A model generated the notes under the pieces. It searched no databases, was not told where the DNA came from, and saw only the letters and a program-made list of their open reading frames with translations. Both the position numbers and the translations under genes were made by a program. From Desulforamulus putei DSM 12395 (GTDB lineage Bacteria; Bacillota; Desulfotomaculia; Desulfotomaculales; Desulfotomaculaceae), in contig NZ_FQUY01000012.1 of NCBI RefSeq assembly GCF_900129195.1, positions 1 to 64,000 on the forward strand: DNA of 64,000 nt. Direction: 5' to 3'. Every line of letters begins with the position of its first letter. Within the stretch, counting starts at the first letter, position 1. Positions 62,189 through 64,000 of this stretch are shown here, piece after piece.

Positions 62189-63196
62189 ATGGATAAGTTT
62201 TTCAAGACCCTGGAAAAGGCCAGGTGGCGCCTGCTTGGCATGAAAAACGTGGTTGGCGTGGGGGTCGGTCACAAACAAGTGGGTAGGGAGCGCACCGAGC
62301 AGCCGGCTATTATTGTCTTTGTAAAAAAGAAAGAAGCTCCCGAAAACCTCAGCAGGGAGCACCTTGTTCCTTTTAAGATCAACGGTCTGGATACCGACGT
62401 CATTGAAGTGGGCGAAGTTCGCTTGCTGGATGAAGAAAGAACCAAGCACGTCAGGCCGGCTCAACCGGGCCTCAGCATTGGCCATTACCGGGTGACGGCG
62501 GGCACCTTCGGGGCGGTGGTGCGGGACCGCAACACCGGGGAATTGCTGATTTTATCCAATAATCACATTTTGGCCAATGCCACCAACGGCAAGGACGGCC
62601 GTGCCGTCATCGGAGACCCCGTCCTGCAGCCCGGCGAGTATGACGGCGGCACCCGGGAAGACCGCATCGCCACTCTTTTGCGCTACATTCCCTTGCAAAA
62701 GGGAGAAGCCCCTGCCACCTGCCCGGTTGCCAAGGGCGTGGCCCGCCTTGCCAATATTTTAGTGCGTACCATCCGTCCCAATTACGAGCTTAAATTTGTA
62801 AAGCGCGGCGGCACACCCAACATTGTGGACTGCGCGGTGGCCCGGCCCATCAGGCCGGACCTCATCACCGACGAAATTGTGGGCATCGGTAAGGTGCAGG
62901 GAACAGCCCAGGCAAAGCCGGGTATGAAGGTGGTAAAAAGCGGCAGGACCACAGGGGTCACCCGGGGGGTTGTCACTGCGGTGGGAGCCACCATGGAAGT
63001 GAAGCTGGATGATGAGAGCTCCGCTTATTTCGCTGATCAGGTGGTTACAGATATGAAATCCCAGGGAGGCGACAGCGGTTCCCTGGTACTGAATGAGGAA
63101 AATAAAGCTGTGGGGCTGTTGTTCGCAGGGTCCGACAAGGTGACTGTTTTTAATCATATTCAAAACGTGCTGGATAAATTAAACATAGAATTTTAA
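62189..63196 (+). CDS. Trypsin-like serine protease without signal peptide
   Basis: The 335-residue protein has a short N-terminal domain (about 15-80, NVVGVGVGHKQVG, IIVFVKKKEAP, LDTDVIEVGEV) seen in a family of bacterial trypsin-like proteins, then a chymotrypsin-fold domain with a putative triad His126 (SNNHIL), Asp214 (IVDCAVA) and Ser296 (GGDSGSLV). No signal peptide or membrane helix is seen, so it is probably cytosolic or spore-associated. GGGAGGGA precedes the ATG. It follows the protease gene yabG and may share its sporulation context. Confidence 0.85.
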   Translation: MDKFFKTLEKARWRLLGMKNVVGVGVGHKQVGRERTEQPAIIVFVKKKEAPENLSREHLVPFKINGLDTDVIEVGEVRLLDEERTKHVRPAQPGLSIGHYRVTAGTFGAVVRDRNTGELLILSNNHILANATNGKDGRAVIGDPVLQPGEYDGGTREDRIATLLRYIPLQKGEAPATCPVAKGVARLANILVRTIRPNYELKFVKRGGTPNIVDCAVARPIRPDLITDEIVGIGKVQGTAQAKPGMKVVKSGRTTGVTRGVVTAVGATMEVKLDDESSAYFADQVVTDMKSQGGDSGSLVLNEENKAVGLLFAGSDKVTVFNHIQNVLDKLNIEF

Positions 63197-63204
63197 AATA
63201 TGAC

Positions 63205-63236
63205 AAGACCCCGGGACGAAGATCCCGGTTTTTTGT
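63205..63236 (+). terminator. Terminator after the trypsin-like gene
   Basis: ACCCCGGGA pairs with TCCCGGTTT around CGAAGA, followed by TTTTTTG. Confidence 0.8.
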
Positions 63237-63404
63237 TCCATGGCAATAGTTGGTATGTATGACGAAAAATAAGATTTTCACCAGGAAATTCGACAATATC
63301 CTGAACCAGTTAAACAGTTCAATAAATGACAGGCATTACGGCTTTTGTAAGATCAACCATTTTTTTGTATATTTAGGACAGACTCAGGCTGAAAAGCCAA
63401 GAAA

Positions 63405-63520
63405 CACAAAAAATGCCGAATCCCGGCAGGCCGGGTACGGAGGAACCAATTTGGGGGTGAATCCTGGCTCGTCAGGTAGGGATATCCTTGCCCGAACCCG
63501 TCAGCTAACTCCGGAGGCAA
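63405..63520 (+). promoter_or_regulatory. Cyclic di-AMP riboswitch (ydaO/yuaA motif)
   Basis: The leader holds the conserved strings in order: GCCGAATCCCGGCAGG, CCGGGTACGGAGGAACC, CAATTTGGGGGTGAATCC, a variable stem AGGTAGGGATATCCTTGCCC and GAACCCGTCAGCTAACTCCG. These define the ydaO motif, an OFF switch for c-di-AMP often found before cell-wall hydrolase and secreted-protein genes. It ends about 20 bases before the CAP-domain gene. No gene was found in the 160 bases before it. Confidence 0.92.
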
Positions 63521-63539
63521 AAAGGAGAGGAGAAAAGAA

Positions 63540-64000
63540 ATGCAGTACCGACTCAAAAAGATGTCCGTGTTCCTGGCAACCCTGTTTCTGTTCACCGTTT
63601 TGTTACCCTTCATGACTCCCCAGGCGGCCCTAGCGGCAGCCGGCGACGACCAGGATATGGTCACCCTGGTAAACCAGGCGAGAGCCAGGGCAGGCCTTGC
63701 CCCGCTTACCTACGACTATGAATTGTCCGTACAAGCTGCCAACAACCTGGATTATTACCAAAAAACAGGTCAAATCCCCGGTTCCGGCATGTTATTACAA
63801 ATAGCTAAGGACGGCGGTTATACTTCCCTGGGTCAAACCATTGTTCGCGGCAGCGAGGTTAAATCCATGGTTGATAAGCAGTTGAAGTACTATGGCAGCC
63901 GTTCCGTTCTCAACGCCAAATACAACCGCATCGGCCTGGTGATTGCAGATACCGATGCCGGCAAGCTTTGTGTGCAACTGCTGGCCACCAAGCAAGAGGG
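63540..64000 (+). CDS. Secreted CAP (SCP)-domain protein, partial
   Basis: The frame is open to the window end, with 153 codons visible. It has a signal peptide (basic start, hydrophobic 9-25, ALAA cleavage near 33) followed by a CAP/SCP-like domain (MVTLVNQARARAGLAPLTYDYEL, SVQAANNLDYYQKTGQ, and YNRIGLVIADTDAG). AAGGAGAGGAG precedes the ATG at 63540. A c-di-AMP riboswitch controls it, which suits a secreted wall-associated protein. The C-terminal part is not in the window. Confidence 0.88.
   Translation, partial: MQYRLKKMSVFLATLFLFTVLLPFMTPQAALAAAGDDQDMVTLVNQARARAGLAPLTYDYELSVQAANNLDYYQKTGQIPGSGMLLQIAKDGGYTSLGQTIVRGSEVKSMVDKQLKYYGSRSVLNAKYNRIGLVIADTDAGKLCVQLLATKQE

Noticed and set aside
63250-63615. 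Plus-strand 121-codon frame before the CAP gene
   Set aside because: It lies over the c-di-AMP riboswitch and overlaps the real gene start out of frame.

Overview
The window looks like an origin-proximal stretch of the chromosome of an anaerobic, endospore-forming Gram-positive bacterium of class Clostridia. A Peptococcaceae (Desulfotomaculum/Desulforamulus-like) organism is my best guess. The evidence is: sporulation and germination genes (bofA, gin, yabG, a GerA-type operon, SPOCS-domain protein), T-box leaders, a large Alu-type SRP RNA, oxygen-sensitive enzymes (pyruvate formate-lyase, 2-oxoacid:ferredoxin oxidoreductase) and gene order. The order pdxS-pdxT-serS-tRNAs-tadA-ffs-dnaX-ybaB-recR-bofA-gin-yaaO-tmk-holB-ricT-yabA-rsmI-abrB-metG-tatD-3D protein-rsmA-yabG follows the Bacillus subtilis origin region. 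Genus-level assignment is inference.

Layout. 1-400: end of an rRNA operon (23S tail, 5S). 0.4-4.8 kb: RMD1/DUF155 protein, double-HD protein, PLP synthase pdxST, small membrane protein. 4.8-10.8 kb: a serine block (Ser T-box, aminotransferase, serA, serS, three tRNA-Ser) with two tRNA-Arg and tadA. 11.2-19.4 kb: one giant GC-rich cyclic beta-glucan synthase-like gene. 19.6-22.8 kb (minus): pyruvate formate-lyase and its activase behind a ZTP riboswitch. 23-28.3 kb: orphan anti-sigma-like protein, tRNA-Ser(GGA), SRP RNA, Tyr-rich ferritin-like protein, uridine-kinase-like protein, DUF362 ferredoxin. 28.4-31.9 kb: dnaX, ybaB, recR, bofA. 32.1-35.7 kb: P-loop ATPase plus four-subunit 2-oxoacid oxidoreductase. 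35.8-40.3 kb (minus): GerA-type germination operon with a gerAB remnant. 40.6-50.4 kb: gin, yaaO-like, tmk, holB, ricT, yabA, rsmI, abrB, Met T-box, metG, tatD, cobO. 50.6-54.5 kb: cyclase, SPOCS protein, two 3D-domain proteins. 54.5-59 kb: TPP riboswitch and thiD-S-G-H-F-E. 59-64 kb: rsmA, YkuK-like, OsmC, yabG, trypsin-like protease, c-di-AMP riboswitch and the start of a CAP-domain secreted protein.

Regulation is mostly by RNA. There are two T-boxes (Ser, Met), a ZTP, a TPP and a c-di-AMP riboswitch, each placed before genes that fit its ligand. Several promoters match TTGACA-N17-TATAAT closely. All four standard serine tRNA species, serS and the serine biosynthesis genes lie within 20 kb, and the A34 deaminase gene tadA sits beside its substrate tRNA-Arg(ACG).

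The least-explained observations are: (a) four genes whose best Shine-Dalgarno and family N-terminus point to AUA or AUC rather than AUG/GUG/UUG as start codon; (b) a dispersed intergenic repeat family built on a GTATTCCTTTGGGGTC core with GGCCAATGGC-type palindromes, present also inside the rRNA spacer; (c) a long near-perfect inverted repeat with a GGGACGGTTCT core; and (d) the giant glucan synthase that is compositionally unlike its surroundings. I see no phage, CRISPR array, insertion sequence or recognisable new defence system here.
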